Source: Stenotrophomonas maltophilia (GTDB lineage Bacteria; Pseudomonadota; Gammaproteobacteria; Xanthomonadales; Xanthomonadaceae). Taken from it: a DNA stretch of 7,218 nucleotides. How positions within the stretch are numbered: position 1 is the stretch's first letter; every line of letters starts with the position of its first letter. The stretch covers positions 1-7,218 of the forward strand of contig DGIP01000208.1 of NCBI GenBank assembly GCA_002386405.1, in the 5' to 3' direction. A model generated the notes under the pieces. It was not told the origin of the DNA. It did no database searches and saw nothing but the letters and a program-made list of their open reading frames with translations. Positions 7,211 through 7,218 of the stretch are shown piece after piece. Position numbers and translations under genes: made by a program.

Positions 7211-7218
7211 TGCACAGG

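Larger units (their letters stand above)
6943..7218. other. gene-free region made mostly of inverted repeats
   Basis: No coding sequence is supportable here. The one short minus-strand open frame (7130-6840) has no Shine-Dalgarno, runs through hairpins and the terminator, and has no recognisable domain. The region consists of the two interleaved inverted repeats listed separately plus a 69-bp unique GC-rich stretch (7092-7160). No transposase, tRNA or attachment site is visible. The structure reaches to within 8 bp of the right edge and may continue beyond it. Confidence 0.7.

Overview
The window is high-GC DNA, dense in genes on both strands, and fits Stenotrophomonas or a close Lysobacteraceae (Xanthomonadaceae) relative. 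Three things point there. Short GTAG-headed palindromes resemble the SMAG/REP family known from S. maltophilia. An S46 dipeptidyl peptidase matches in length and catalytic spacing the Pseudoxanthomonas enzyme DAP BII. Codon use is uniformly GC-rich. The genus is inferred from these features, not from a database search.

Layout from left to right: (1) the 3' part of an RsuA/RluB-type pseudouridine synthase gene (+), open at the left edge; (2) a small lipoprotein gene (+); (3) kbl (-), converging on the lipoprotein gene and ending at a strong hairpin terminator; (4) a TorF/gcw_chp-family porin-like gene (+), divergent from kbl; (5) a terminator shared with tdh, followed by a head-to-head pair of SMAG-like palindromes and a 15-bp tandem array; (6) tdh (-); (7) a divergent promoter region holding another SMAG-like element; (8) an S46 dipeptidyl peptidase gene with DPP7-like specificity (+), its stop codon apparently inside an interrupted SMAG-like element; (9) about 400 bp of gene-free DNA with a terminator and two large interleaved inverted repeats running to the right edge.

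Metabolically, Tdh (L-threonine to 2-amino-3-ketobutyrate) and Kbl (2-amino-3-ketobutyrate plus CoA to glycine plus acetyl-CoA) form the two-step threonine catabolic route. The two genes lie on the same strand but are separated by about 1 kb containing the oppositely oriented porin gene and a terminator, so they look like separate transcription units. The exported S46 peptidase releases dipeptides and fits a lifestyle of scavenging peptides and amino acids.

The protein-coding content is conventional. The least explained part is non-coding: the A-B-A'-B' interleaved inverted repeats at 6965-7210, and the SMAG-derived tandem array at 3344-3422. No defence system, CRISPR array, transposase or new multigene system is visible.
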